A stretch of 55,115 nucleotides of DNA from SFWF01 sp045638145 (GCA_045638145.1 JAZUAU010000007.1:1-55115); one strand, 5' to 3'. Counted from the stretch's first letter, positions 15,666 through 25,401 are shown. Notes: generated by a model from the sequence alone, not told the origin. Numbers and translations are program-made.

Positions 15666-16334
15666 ATGGATAGAATTTCTCCGCATCGTGCCCTCTCGCT
15701 TTTGGCACTTCCATCAGGGTTTGTTTTTGCCTATCCCTTTGAGATTTCAAGTGACTCTATGAAGGTTGGCTATAAAATGGTAACCTTCGACACGGGAAAA
15801 ATTTCGAACGTTACGGGCACTATTTACACCCTTACAAAGTTCGGTCCTGCATACCGCACATTCAAGGGCAAAATCAAAAATTTCATAACAAGTCTTTCGG
15901 CTGTTTTTGATGACGGCAGAGTTTTCGTATCGGAAAAGGATGGCTCTGCTATTCTTTTCGGTCAATCGGGCGAAAGCCTTTGGGAAGGAAAACTCACCTA
16001 TCAGGGGCTACTACCCACCGCCATTGCCGCATCGGGCGAAACCCTTTGGGCGGCATATAGTGAAAAGAACACCCTTGTTAAATACAATATTAATTCTATG
16101 CGTGAAGAACTTCGAATCGGTGGTAGCTCATCCCCCTTCTCTTCCCCCGCGGCTATCTTCCTTGCGGGAAATAAGCTCTTCGTTTGCAACGAAGGAAGTA
16201 AGGATATCTGGAAAATTGACACCACCGATTATTCAACCGAGATGTATTACAAATTTGAAGAAAAGGTTTTTGATTATAAGTTTATAGATAAATATGAAAT
16301 CGTCTGCCTTGAATCGGGAATTTATCTACTTTAA
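15666..16334 (+). CDS. Hypothetical protein, probably beta-propeller-like
   Basis: A 222-residue protein without signal peptide or membrane helices and with a good ribosome binding site (AGGAG). The sequence is a succession of short beta-strands with repeated patterns such as DDGRVFVSEKDGSAILFG, GETLWAAYSEKNTLVKYNI and GNKLFVCNEGSKDIWKID. Such roughly 40-residue blades resemble a partial YVTN/NHL propeller. I do not recognise a specific family. It lies 9 bases after the PLP enzyme gene and 23 bases before the zinc-ribbon gene, so it is probably cotranscribed. Confidence 0.6.
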   Translation: MDRISPHRALSLLALPSGFVFAYPFEISSDSMKVGYKMVTFDTGKISNVTGTIYTLTKFGPAYRTFKGKIKNFITSLSAVFDDGRVFVSEKDGSAILFGQSGESLWEGKLTYQGLLPTAIAASGETLWAAYSEKNTLVKYNINSMREELRIGGSSSPFSSPAAIFLAGNKLFVCNEGSKDIWKIDTTDYSTEMYYKFEEKVFDYKFIDKYEIVCLESGIYLL

Positions 16335-16357
16335 TTATACTTTAGGAGGAATTTAAA

Positions 16358-17194
16358 ATGTTTTGTCCAAATTGCGGCACTAACCTGCCCGAAAACGCAA
16401 CCTTTTGCAGCAACTGTGGCACGTCCATAAGCACAGCTTCCGCTTCAGTCACACCGCCCACAGCTCCTGTCGTTCGTATGAAAAAGGGTCAGTATTTAAA
16501 ATCAGAGCTTGCCTCTGCTAAAGCTAAAGCCCTTTCAAAAGCCGTTTTGATTATTTTTGCCGTCTGTGCACTTATTGTTGTGCTTAGCATCAGCAATCTT
16601 CTTAACGGCGCAGTACATAAGCTTCCCGTTATGAGCGTTGCACTTGAGGAAAACGAGATTGAAAGCTTTGAAAAAGAGCTTGACGAGCTTGACAGTATCG
16701 TTGATGATGCTCGTGGTATCTACGAAGAAAACAAAGACAAAGTAGATAAAGATACTGCAAAGGCAATTGAAAAGGCACTCGACAAGACAGAAAAATTCTC
16801 TAAAAATCCTTCGCTTTCAAATATGCAGTCACTCGTTTCAGAACTCAGGGCACTTGACGAAAAACACACCGATGAAATCGAAAAAGCGGGTCTTTCCGAT
16901 AAACTTGACATAGACGGGTTTTCAAACGAATTTGAGGGAGCGAGTTGTATTTTAGACACCTTGAAGGTGATTTTTATCATGCTTGGTGCAGCAATTATTA
17001 TCTTCACTCTTGTAGCCACCCTCTTTAAGAGAACGGCATTCGCAATTTTCGGACTTATCTTGGCGCTTCCCATTTGCGCTTTCTGCGGTGGTGCGGTTTA
17101 TACCGTCCTCGCCACTGTTACCTTCATAACAATTATCGTTATGGTTGCCATGATTAACGGCGAATATAAGAAATACAAAAAATCTTTAGCATAA
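16358..17194 (+). CDS. Zinc-ribbon membrane protein
   Basis: A 278-residue protein with an N-terminal zinc ribbon: CPNC at residues 3-6 and CSNC at 18-21. A low-complexity linker follows, then one hydrophobic segment at about 66-86, an extracellular-type coiled-coil region at about 95-190 rich in Glu and Lys, and two or three hydrophobic segments at about 205-275. The ribbon probably faces the cytoplasm. Such zinc-ribbon proteins are common in clostridia and mostly uncharacterised. The gene has an AGGAGG ribosome binding site and ends the murD run before a strong terminator. Confidence 0.7.
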   Translation: MFCPNCGTNLPENATFCSNCGTSISTASASVTPPTAPVVRMKKGQYLKSELASAKAKALSKAVLIIFAVCALIVVLSISNLLNGAVHKLPVMSVALEENEIESFEKELDELDSIVDDARGIYEENKDKVDKDTAKAIEKALDKTEKFSKNPSLSNMQSLVSELRALDEKHTDEIEKAGLSDKLDIDGFSNEFEGASCILDTLKVIFIMLGAAIIIFTLVATLFKRTAFAIFGLILALPICAFCGGAVYTVLATVTFITIIVMVAMINGEYKKYKKSLA

Positions 17195-17197
17195 CTA

Positions 17198-17226
17198 AAA
17201 GCCCGAAAGAAAAACTTTCGGGCTTT
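17198..17226. terminator. Bidirectional terminator
   Basis: Arms AAAGCCCGAAAG and CTTTCGGGCTTT around a 5-base loop, with T-rich flanks on both strands; it ends the murD run and the converging oligoendopeptidase gene. Confidence 0.85.
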
Positions 17227-17229
17227 GTT

Positions 17230-18924
17230 TTATATCTTTTTAATTTTTTCTTTTAGCCATTCGTTAATAACAGAAGCGGTTTCTTTCAGTGCGCCTTTGT
17301 AATAGGGCGGTGTAAGTCCTGCGGATTTAACAAGTCCCTCAAAGGTCTTGGTGCCTGCGCCGTCAACGAATGCCAGATATTTTTTAAAGGTTGCCTCTCG
17401 GTCGGCAAGCGACTCGGCAAAGAAGCTGAAAGCCACCGTCTGGGCCATACAGTAGTCGATATAATAAAGCGGATACAAATATATATGAAGCTGACGCTGC
17501 CATCCGCCGCCACGGGAATAAAATGGCAGGTCAGAAAGGTCTAGGTGGGGTCTGTACTTTTCTTCAAGGGAAAGCCACACAGCGTTTCTCTCCTCGGGTG
17601 TCATATTTTCATTTTCATACATAATATGCTGAAATTCATCAACCATACAGCCATAAGGAATGAAATATAGTGCATCTACGGCATGGAAATATTCATAACG
17701 CTCGGTTTCTTCCTCGAAAAACTTTTCGTGCCAAGGAGCGGTTAAAAACTCCATTGTCATTGAATGCACCTCGCACGCCTCAATTGTGGGAGAAATATAA
17801 GACGGCAAAATCCCCTGTCTTGAAGCTCTGTAGTATGCGAAGGCGTGGCCTGCCTCGTGTGTAAGGACATCCACGTCGCCCGCAGTTCCGTTAAAGTTAG
17901 AGAAGATAAAGGGTGCTTTATAATTTGCAAACTCGGTACAGTAGCCGCCGGGCGCTTTGCCCTCCTTTGAAACCAGGTCGTAAAGCTCGTTTTCCTGCAT
18001 AAAGTCTATAAATTCTGCCGTTTCGGGGGACATCTCACGATACATTTGTATTCCCGCTTTTAATATTCCATCAGAATCGGGATGCGGATTAACGTTGCCC
18101 TCTTTAAATACAATATCGTTATCGTAAAGATGAAGGCGGTCTACACCGATGCGCTCCTTCTGTTCGGCTTTAAGCTCGGTTACTATCGGCACGATATGGT
18201 TCTTTATCTCATCGCGGAAATCTGCAACCTCGCGAGGAGTGTAGCAGTTTCTGCCAAGTCGGTCGTAGCCCATCTGTATAAAGTTTTCATAGCCGAGCAT
18301 TCTTGCCTGTTTGTTTCTGATTTTTACAAGCTTATCATAGAGGGTGTCAAATTCCTCTCTGTGAGAATCGAAAAACTCGGCATCCTTTAAAAAAGCCCTC
18401 TGTCTTATCTCGCGGTCTGCCGATTGCTTATATTTTCCAATCATCGGTAGAGGTATATTCTCTCCCTCCCACTCTACCATAGCCGAAGCAAAAAGCTTTT
18501 GGTACTCCGACTGGAGCTTATTCTCCTCTGCGGCAAGGGTTACAATCTCGGAAGAGAACGAGCGTACCGATATTTCAATATTTGTAAAAAGCAGACTGCC
18601 AAGTACCTGTTCAAGCTCGGGTCTGAATTTCGATTCGAGCATCGAGCGGTTTATCTTATTTAAAACATCCGATACGGCGGGTCCGTTTTCATCAAAAAAG
18701 TCATTTTCTGCTTCATAAAAGGGGTCTTTTGTATCTATCGTATGACGAACGTAGGCGAGTGAGCCCATTGTGGAATAATTCTCGCTGAGCTTTTCTACCG
18801 ATTCATAAGCCTCTTTAACTGCGACGGCAGAATCGGCATTTATTATTCTTTCATTTTCTAAATTAAGTTTTGATTTTAAGTCCTCAAGGTCAGGACGGGT
18901 GTAAGACATTTCGCTAAATTTCAT
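17230..18924 (-). CDS. pepF: M3 family oligoendopeptidase F
   Basis: A 564-residue cytoplasmic zinc peptidase that cleaves short peptides. LTHEAGHAFAYYRA holds the HEXXH motif (residues about 356-360), and IEACEVHSMTMEFL supplies the downstream Glu ligand. WLSLEEKYRPH and the tyrosine-rich PFYSRGGGWQRQLHIYLYP are typical of the M3B group. The frame is open to 18984, but the ATG at 18924 (MKFSEMSYTRPDLEDL) has an AAGGAG ribosome binding site and matches the usual family start. It converges with the zinc-ribbon gene and is divergent from the RNase P RNA gene. With the two M42 enzymes it gives this region three peptide-degrading activities. Confidence 0.9.
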   Translation of the reverse strand: MKFSEMSYTRPDLEDLKSKLNLENERIINADSAVAVKEAYESVEKLSENYSTMGSLAYVRHTIDTKDPFYEAENDFFDENGPAVSDVLNKINRSMLESKFRPELEQVLGSLLFTNIEISVRSFSSEIVTLAAEENKLQSEYQKLFASAMVEWEGENIPLPMIGKYKQSADREIRQRAFLKDAEFFDSHREEFDTLYDKLVKIRNKQARMLGYENFIQMGYDRLGRNCYTPREVADFRDEIKNHIVPIVTELKAEQKERIGVDRLHLYDNDIVFKEGNVNPHPDSDGILKAGIQMYREMSPETAEFIDFMQENELYDLVSKEGKAPGGYCTEFANYKAPFIFSNFNGTAGDVDVLTHEAGHAFAYYRASRQGILPSYISPTIEACEVHSMTMEFLTAPWHEKFFEEETERYEYFHAVDALYFIPYGCMVDEFQHIMYENENMTPEERNAVWLSLEEKYRPHLDLSDLPFYSRGGGWQRQLHIYLYPLYYIDYCMAQTVAFSFFAESLADREATFKKYLAFVDGAGTKTFEGLVKSAGLTPPYYKGALKETASVINEWLKEKIKKI

Positions 18925-18987
18925 TATAAGCTCCTTAAAATTTGTTACTATTATTATATTACCACCGATAAATTTTATTTTCAAGTT

Positions 18988-19016
18988 TTGACAAATTGAA
19001 TTTTATATGTTAATAT
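18988..19016 (+). promoter_or_regulatory. Promoter of the RNase P RNA gene
   Basis: TTGACA (18988-18993), 17-base spacer, TAATAT (19011-19016). The predicted start, about 19023, coincides with the first base of the RNA's P1 helix. Confidence 0.8.
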
Positions 19017-19021
19017 ATAAT

Positions 19022-19362
<341 letters not shown>

Positions 19363-19363
19363 T

Positions 19364-19392
19364 TTGCCCCGTTTTGGGGCAATAATTTTTTA
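19364..19392 (+). terminator. Terminator of the RNase P RNA gene
   Basis: TTGCCCC and GGGGCAA arms around GTTTT, followed by TAATTTTTTA. It lies just before the FliB-like gene. Confidence 0.75.
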
Positions 19393-19409
19393 AAAAAGAA
19401 GGGTGTCCG

Positions 19410-20276
19410 ATGCAGATTCTTGTTCCCGATTATTATAACGATTTTAAATGTATTGCCGATAAGTGCCCTCACAACTGCTGTATCGGTTGGGAAATAGATA
19501 TCGACGAGGACACTCTTGAGCTTTATAAAAATATCGGTGGTGACTTTGGCAAAAGGCTCGTCGGGAATATCGCAGAGGGCGACTGCCCGCATTTTAAACT
19601 TGCAGAACACGACCGTTGTCCCTTTTTAAACGAAAAAGGTCTTTGCGATATTATATTGGAGCTTGGCGACGGCGCACTTTGCGATATTTGTGCCGACCAC
19701 CCGAGATATAGAAATTATTTCGATGACCGCATTGAAATGGGACTTGGGCTGTGTTGCCCTGAGGTGGCAAGGCTGATTCTCATGAAGCAATCTAAAACCT
19801 ATCTCCGCGATATTGATTCGGGAGCAAAGGCAGCTATTGGCGGTGAAAGACAGAAAATTCTCGACATTCTGCAAAACCGTGAAAAACCTTTTTCTGACCG
19901 ATTATCAGCACTTTGCAAATTCGAAAATAAGGACTATTCTCCCCTTTTTTACTCCCTTGAGCGGCTCGACAGCGAGTGGGAGAATTATATCGCCTTACTG
20001 CAAAGTAAATCCGATGCCAATCTTTCGGAATTTGACAAAGCTTTCGAACAGTTATCGGTCTATTTCGTTTTAAGACATACGGCAGAAAATTATGAAAAAG
20101 GGCTTTTGTTCTCCTTCTTTTCGGTTTGCATAATACGGCAAATTGCCTCTGCCCTAAAGCAGAAAAACGGCAGCCTCGACTTTGCCACACTCGCCAAAAT
20201 CTGCCGAATGTACTCGTCAGAAATAGAATATTCAGATGAAAACATAGATAAAATAATAGCATTTTTAAAAGGTTAG
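19410..20276 (+). CDS. FliB-like (flagellin lysine-N-methylase family) protein
   Basis: A 288-residue cytoplasmic protein. The start DYYNDFKCIADKCPHNCC with GWEIDID is the signature of the FliB/YkgJ-related family. More cysteines follow in order (DCPHF, RCPFL, GLCDII, CDICADHPRYR), as expected for a bound metal or iron-sulfur cluster. In Salmonella FliB methylates lysines of flagellin, but no flagellar gene is seen in this window and clostridial members may modify other proteins. The C-terminal half is helical and variable. The start has only a modest ribosome binding site (GGGTG). The gene lies five bases upstream of the AAC(3)-like gene. Confidence 0.75.
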   Translation: MQILVPDYYNDFKCIADKCPHNCCIGWEIDIDEDTLELYKNIGGDFGKRLVGNIAEGDCPHFKLAEHDRCPFLNEKGLCDIILELGDGALCDICADHPRYRNYFDDRIEMGLGLCCPEVARLILMKQSKTYLRDIDSGAKAAIGGERQKILDILQNREKPFSDRLSALCKFENKDYSPLFYSLERLDSEWENYIALLQSKSDANLSEFDKAFEQLSVYFVLRHTAENYEKGLLFSFFSVCIIRQIASALKQKNGSLDFATLAKICRMYSSEIEYSDENIDKIIAFLKG

Positions 20277-20280
20277 ATAT

Positions 20281-21087
20281 ATGTTTACTAAAGATGAAAT
20301 TTTAAAACAGTTAAAGGCTCTTTGTCCCGAGGTTGCTCCCGTGACACTTATTCACACCTCTCTTCGTGCGATCGGAAAGGTCGAGGGCGGTGCCGAAGCA
20401 TTGCTCGACACATTTATCGAGTATTTTACCCGTAGCGGCGGTCTTCTCTGCGTACCAACACACACTTGGGATAACCTTGGAAAGCCCGGGGTTTACACCC
20501 TTGATATGACAAAAGCTGAGAGTAACCTCGGCACCTTCTCGCTTATTGCGGCAAAAGACCCCAGAGGTATCAGAAGTGAAAATCCCACTCACTCTATGAT
20601 GGTTTTCGGCGACCGCAAAAAGGCAGAGGAGTTTATATCTAATGAGGCATTCGTGAAAACTCCCACCTCGCCCGACAGCTGTTACGGAAAAATTTATGAT
20701 ATGGGTGGAAAAATTCTTCTTACCGGTGTGGCGCAGGATAAAAACACCTATCTTCATACGGTTGCGGAAATGCTGAATATCGAAAACAGAATGGCAAAAA
20801 CGCCGATATCGGTTAGCGTTAAGCTCAAAAACGGCGATATTAAAAACCGCGAGCTTTATCTGTTCGATTGCAGTTATACCGATGATATTTCACTACTATT
20901 CCCGAAATACGATACCGCATTCAGATATCACAGCGCAGTTGAATATGGCTTTATCGGCCGTGCCCCCTGTCAGCTTTGCGATGCTGTAAAGCTTTACGAT
21001 ACGGTAAGGCTCATCCTCGAGAGAAGCGGCGGCAAAGACCCCCTCGAATACCCCGACGCGATCCCCCAAAGCTGGTATTGTGAATAG
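20281..21087 (+). CDS. AAC(3)-fold N-acetyltransferase family protein
   Basis: A 268-residue protein of the aminoglycoside 3-N-acetyltransferase/YokD family, which moves acetyl groups from acetyl-CoA to an amine. Family marks are TLIHTSLRAIGKVEGGAEA near residue 22, then LLCVPTHTWDN, ENPTHSMMVFG and GVAQDKNTYLHTVAEM, which hold the conserved Thr and His residues of the active centre. Many chromosomal members have no proven effect on antibiotics, so the natural substrate stays open. It is probably cotranscribed with the FliB-like gene and followed at once by a terminator. Confidence 0.8.
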   Translation: MFTKDEILKQLKALCPEVAPVTLIHTSLRAIGKVEGGAEALLDTFIEYFTRSGGLLCVPTHTWDNLGKPGVYTLDMTKAESNLGTFSLIAAKDPRGIRSENPTHSMMVFGDRKKAEEFISNEAFVKTPTSPDSCYGKIYDMGGKILLTGVAQDKNTYLHTVAEMLNIENRMAKTPISVSVKLKNGDIKNRELYLFDCSYTDDISLLFPKYDTAFRYHSAVEYGFIGRAPCQLCDAVKLYDTVRLILERSGGKDPLEYPDAIPQSWYCE

Positions 21088-21088
21088 A

Positions 21089-21120
21089 AAAAGCAAGGCT
21101 TTAAACCTTGCTTTTCTTTT
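21089..21120. terminator. Bidirectional terminator, AAC(3)-like gene / glgB
   Basis: AAAAGCAAGG and CCTTGCTTTT arms around CTTTAAA with T-runs on both sides; the glgB stop codon lies inside it. Confidence 0.85.
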
Positions 21121-23095
21121 TGAAAACTATTGCGCTTCGGTTTGGGAGGTAGCAGTTAAAGCCGCTTCGACGGTCGGCGGTTTTATAGGTTTTGTAAACG
21201 TGGTCGGTATCGACACGCGAGAAACCGCCAAATTTTCCATCATCGCTTGAGAGGGCTACCTCGTAGCTTCCTCCCTTGCCCGTGGGGATAAAATATCCGT
21301 CAAAGGATTTTGTCGGGTGGAAATTAAAGGCAAATACATAATCGCCTTTTGTGAAAATTATTATTTTATCATCCTCGTGAAGCCATTTGCACTCTGCCTT
21401 TTTAGTGAGAAGATTGTCATTCTTTAAAAGTCTAACCATCGCTTTATCAAAATCGTTCAGTTCTCGGTAACGAAGGTTTTCGTTATCAACAAGGCTCCAC
21501 TGCCTTCGGCAGTAATGATAGCTCCAGCCGTTGCCTTCTCGGGGAAAATCAATCCATTCGGGGTGTCCGAATTCGTTACCCATAAAATTAAGATAGCCCT
21601 CACCACCGAGTGAGGAGGTAATGAGTCTTATCATTTTATGAAGGGCGATTCCTCGGTCGATAATGGGGCTTCCGCCGAATTTTTGCATACTCGTATACAT
21701 CTCTGCGTCACAAAGCCTGAACATTATTGTTTTATCGCCCACAAGCGCCTGGTCGTGGGACTCGGCATAGCCTATGTTTTTCTCTTTTGGTCGGCGGGTT
21801 GTGAGTTCCCACCAGAGGCTGCCCATATTCCAATTTTCATCGCAATTTTCCTTTATCATCTTTATCCAAAGGTCGGGCACACCCATCGAAAGTCGGTAAT
21901 CGAAGCCGATTCCGCCGTCGGCTATTTTAATACACATACCCGGCATTCCCGACATATCCTCGGCAACGGTAATTGCATTTTTATTTACCTTATGGATAAG
22001 CTCGTTTGCGAGCTGCAGATAGGTTACGGCTTCGGTGTCGGTATTCATTGAAAAATACATATCGTAGCCCGTAAAGGCAGAGCCGAGACCGTGGTCGTGA
22101 TAGAGCATGGAGGTTACTCCGTCAAAACGGAAGCCGTCAAAATGGAAAACCTCCATCCAATATTTAAGATTAGAGAGCAGAAAATGCAAAACCTCGTTTT
22201 TGCCATAGTTGAAAAGCTTTGTACCCCAAGCAGAATGGTCGCCTCTCCCACCATCGTGGAAAAACTGATAAACAGTACCGTCAAACTCGTTGATGCCCTC
22301 GTTTGTGTTCTTTACGGCGTGGGAATGAACAACATCGAGAAGAACGGTTATTCCCATACTGTGTGCGGTGTCTATAAGCCTTTTAAGGTCTTCGCTTTGT
22401 CCGTACTTGGAAGATGGTGCAAAGAAGTTTGAAACCTGATAACCGAAGGAGCCGTAATAGGGATGCTCCATTATTGCCATAATCTGAATGGTGTTGTAGC
22501 CGAGTGCTTTAATTCGGGGCAGAGTCCACTCTCTGAATTCATCGTATGTGCCAATTCTTCCGTGCTCCTGCGCCATACCGATATGGCACTCGTAAATAAA
22601 GGGGGTCTTTTCGGGGGTAAAGTCTTGGTCGGTCCAATTGAAATAGGAAAAGGTGTCCTCTATTTCGGCACACCAAAGGAAGTTCACGGGGTCTTGCACA
22701 ACACGGGTAGCGTAAAGCGGAATACGGCGAAGCATATGCCCTTCGTGCCACACTATTGTCTGCACCTTTTGACCAACCGTAAGTCCATCTACATATATTT
22801 CAAAAACACCATTTGAGAGTTTTTTCATAGGGTGACTCTCAGTATTCCAGCCATTAAAATCCCCGCAAAGAAGCAGAGCGTCAGCGGCAGGTGCCCACTC
22901 CCGATAAACAAAACCGTTTTCGGTTTTGTGAAAGCCGAAATATTTATATCCGTCGGCAAAATCTGTAAGACTGCCACGACTTCCCACAAGCTCTTGCCTT
23001 TTTGCTTTGTAAAGCTTGTCGCGAAGCTCTAAATCTGATTCATAGGGCATAAGATATGTGTCAATTTCTAAAATTTTAAGACTTGATTCGCTCAC
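21101..23095 (-). CDS. glgB: 1,4-alpha-glucan branching enzyme
   Basis: A 664-residue GH13 enzyme that creates alpha-1,6 branches in glycogen. A CBM48-type domain (FVYREWAPAADALLLCGDFNGW) comes first. The catalytic barrel follows with LLDVVHSHAVKNTNEG (conserved region 1), FRFDGVTSMLYHDHG (region 2, nucleophile Asp), ITVAEDMSGMPG (region 3, acid/base Glu) and YAESHDQALVGDKT (region 4, His-Asp). The C-terminal beta domain ends the protein. The start codon appears to be GTG with a weak ribosome binding site. No other glycogen gene is nearby, so it is a stand-alone locus behind the EF-G paralogue. It resembles the eukaryote-like GlgB group by the GDFNGWNTESHPM region. Confidence 0.92.
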   Translation of the reverse strand: MSESSLKILEIDTYLMPYESDLELRDKLYKAKRQELVGSRGSLTDFADGYKYFGFHKTENGFVYREWAPAADALLLCGDFNGWNTESHPMKKLSNGVFEIYVDGLTVGQKVQTIVWHEGHMLRRIPLYATRVVQDPVNFLWCAEIEDTFSYFNWTDQDFTPEKTPFIYECHIGMAQEHGRIGTYDEFREWTLPRIKALGYNTIQIMAIMEHPYYGSFGYQVSNFFAPSSKYGQSEDLKRLIDTAHSMGITVLLDVVHSHAVKNTNEGINEFDGTVYQFFHDGGRGDHSAWGTKLFNYGKNEVLHFLLSNLKYWMEVFHFDGFRFDGVTSMLYHDHGLGSAFTGYDMYFSMNTDTEAVTYLQLANELIHKVNKNAITVAEDMSGMPGMCIKIADGGIGFDYRLSMGVPDLWIKMIKENCDENWNMGSLWWELTTRRPKEKNIGYAESHDQALVGDKTIMFRLCDAEMYTSMQKFGGSPIIDRGIALHKMIRLITSSLGGEGYLNFMGNEFGHPEWIDFPREGNGWSYHYCRRQWSLVDNENLRYRELNDFDKAMVRLLKNDNLLTKKAECKWLHEDDKIIIFTKGDYVFAFNFHPTKSFDGYFIPTGKGGSYEVALSSDDGKFGGFSRVDTDHVYKTYKTADRRSGFNCYLPNRSAIVFKKKSKV

Positions 23096-23138
23096 TTTTC
23101 TTTAATCTTCCTTTTTTCGACAAATGATTATTACATTC

Positions 23139-23168
23139 TTTGAGCCGCCCCAAACGGAGCGGCTCAAA
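23139..23168 (-). terminator. Hairpin after the EF-G paralogue
   Basis: TTTGAGCCGC and GCGGCTCAAA arms with a GC-rich interior; only a weak U-tract follows on the minus strand, so termination may be partial. Confidence 0.5.
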
Positions 23169-23172
23169 TTAT

Positions 23173-25233
23173 TTATTCTGCTTTAGACTCTTCAACAATC
23201 TTCTGCGCGATAGAAGCCGGAACCTCTTCATATCTTGCAAATTCGGTTGTGAATGAGCCTACACCGCGTGTTACCGAGCGGAGAACGGTCGGGAAATCTG
23301 CCATTTCGCTTTCGGGAACCTCCGCGGTAATTACCATAAGCTTCTTGCCCTCGGGGTCCATACCGAGAACTCTGCCGCGGCGCTTATTAAAGTCACCCAT
23401 AATGTCACCTGCGTTATCGGTGGGCACAGTAGCCACAACCGTTACGATAGGCTCAAGAAGAACGGGAGATGCTTCGGGGATACCCGCCTTGTAAGCGAGA
23501 GACGCTGCCGTCTTGAATGCAAGCTCGGAGGAGTCAACGGGATGATAAGAACCATCGGTAAGGGTTGCCTTTACACCTACCATAGGGTAGCCTGCAAGAA
23601 CACCCTGACGGGCAGATTCCTGGAGTCCCTTTTCAACTGCGGGGAAGTAGTTCTTGGGAACGGAGCCGCCAAAGATTGTCTCAGCAAATACTAGCTCCTC
23701 GGAATCGCAAGGCTCAAACTCAATCCAAACGTCACCAAACTGTCCATGGCCGCCCGACTGTTTCTTGTGACGTCCCTGAACCTTTGCCTTCTTGCGAATG
23801 GTCTCTCTGTATGCAACCTTGGGTGCAGAGAACTGAATCTCAACACCAAACTTAGTCTTCAGCTTTGCGGCAACTGTTTCAAGATGCTGTTCGCCAAGAC
23901 CTGCAAGTATCATTTCGCCCGTAGCGTCGTTTGAATAGTAGGAAACGGTGGGGTCTTCTTCGGAGAGCTTCAAAAGTCCTGCGGCAACCTTTTCTTCCTC
24001 GCCCTTTACCTTAGGCTTTACTGCCATCTTGTAGCAGGGATTTTCAAAATTAACACCGGGGAGTGTGATGGGACGAAGGGTTGAGCAAAGGGTATCGCCT
24101 GTGCCGGTAACATTAAGCTTTGCAACGGCACCAATATCGCCTGCAGGAACACAATTTGTTTCAATCTGCTTTTTACCGCAAACGTGATAAAGCTTACCCA
24201 TCTTCTCCCCTGTGCCTGTTCGCATATTGAGAAGGGACATATCGGGAGTAACCTTACCGCTTACAACCTTGAAATAAAGAAGCTTTCCAACGAAGGGGTC
24301 AACAACCGTTTTAAATACGGTAGCAACGGTCTGTGCATCCTCATTAACCGTAAGATGAACATCGTTTCCGTCGTTGTCAACACCTGTTTCGCCTGCAACC
24401 GTTTCCGCCCAAGGAGCAAGCCAGATAAGACCATTGAGAAGTTGGTCGATAGCGTGAAGCTCTACAGCAGAGCCGCAGAATACGGGAGCAATCTCGCCGC
24501 GGCGAACGCCGGTAGCAATGCCCATAATAAGCTCGTCGGGGGTAAACTCCTCACCCGAGAAATATTTTTCCATAAGCTCTTCGCTTGTTTCTGCAACTGC
24601 CTCGTTCATAGCGGTACGAAGTCCGTCAAGACGGTGTGCCATATCGGGAATCGGAACTTCGGTAGCCTTGCCGTCCTTATAAGCATATGCACGGTTCTGG
24701 ATAAGGTTTATGTAGCACTGAACAACGTGATCCTCTACGTAGGGAACAACGATAGGACATACCATCGGTCCGAAGGTAGCCTTTAAGTCCTCGAAGACCT
24801 TGTAGAAATCAGCGTGAGCGTGGTCAATTTTATTTATAAAAAAGAGCTTTGCAATTCCCTTCTTGGATGCGGCGTCGAATGCCTTTTCAGCACCGACAGA
24901 AACTCCGCTCTTACCCGAAATAACAATAACTGCCGAGCCTGCCGCACGAATGCCCTCGGACACACCGCCCGCAAAGTCAAACTGACCGGGAGTGTCGATT
25001 ACGTTAATTTTAACATCCTTCCATTCGCAAGGCACGATAGCTGCAGAAATACTTGATTTTCTTCTTATTTCTTCGGGGTCAAAATCGCAGATTGTATTGC
25101 CCTCAGCAATAGTACCGAGGCGGTCTGACTTACCCGTTAAATAATAAGCTGCCTCTATTAAAGAGGTTTTTCCTGCGGAGGCGTGTCCCGCAAAGACGAC
25201 ATTTCTGATTTGTTTAGCTGTGTACTGTTTCAA
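23173..25233 (-). CDS. EF-G paralogue (FusA2 type translational GTPase)
   Basis: A 686-residue protein with full EF-G architecture: a GTPase domain with GHASAGKTS (G1, about 16-24), DTPGQFDF (G3, 80-87) and NKID (G4), then domains II-V. In domain IV are QSGGHGQFGDV and, near the end, PESEMADFPTVLRSVTRGVG. The G3 motif normally reads DTPGH; here the catalytic His is Gln84. The switch I region is also changed (EEIRRKSSISAA instead of the ERGITI type). Such divergent EF-Gs accompany a standard FusA in many clostridia and their role is unclear; slow GTP hydrolysis is an inference. The start is TTG with a GGGGAG ribosome binding site. A TTGACA at 25305-25310 on the minus strand may be its -35, but the -10 is ambiguous. 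Confidence 0.85.
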   Translation of the reverse strand: MKQYTAKQIRNVVFAGHASAGKTSLIEAAYYLTGKSDRLGTIAEGNTICDFDPEEIRRKSSISAAIVPCEWKDVKINVIDTPGQFDFAGGVSEGIRAAGSAVIVISGKSGVSVGAEKAFDAASKKGIAKLFFINKIDHAHADFYKVFEDLKATFGPMVCPIVVPYVEDHVVQCYINLIQNRAYAYKDGKATEVPIPDMAHRLDGLRTAMNEAVAETSEELMEKYFSGEEFTPDELIMGIATGVRRGEIAPVFCGSAVELHAIDQLLNGLIWLAPWAETVAGETGVDNDGNDVHLTVNEDAQTVATVFKTVVDPFVGKLLYFKVVSGKVTPDMSLLNMRTGTGEKMGKLYHVCGKKQIETNCVPAGDIGAVAKLNVTGTGDTLCSTLRPITLPGVNFENPCYKMAVKPKVKGEEEKVAAGLLKLSEEDPTVSYYSNDATGEMILAGLGEQHLETVAAKLKTKFGVEIQFSAPKVAYRETIRKKAKVQGRHKKQSGGHGQFGDVWIEFEPCDSEELVFAETIFGGSVPKNYFPAVEKGLQESARQGVLAGYPMVGVKATLTDGSYHPVDSSELAFKTAASLAYKAGIPEASPVLLEPIVTVVATVPTDNAGDIMGDFNKRRGRVLGMDPEGKKLMVITAEVPESEMADFPTVLRSVTRGVGSFTTEFARYEEVPASIAQKIVEESKAE

Positions 25234-25401
25234 ATGAAACTCCCCTTCCGTAAATGCTAAAATCTGTATTTTTAATTATTATATACAGAATTATAGTCGA
25301 TTTTTGTCAATTTGCACAAATTGTAGCCTCAACTGTTACAAATTATATGCTAATATTACCACATTTTTATTGGTTTTTCAATAGTAAATATTAATTTTGT
25401 A

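Noticed and set aside
20281..21087. Calling the AAC(3)-fold gene an aminoglycoside resistance gene
   Set aside because: Only family membership is visible. Many chromosomal members have no resistance effect, and there is no resistance context or mobile element.
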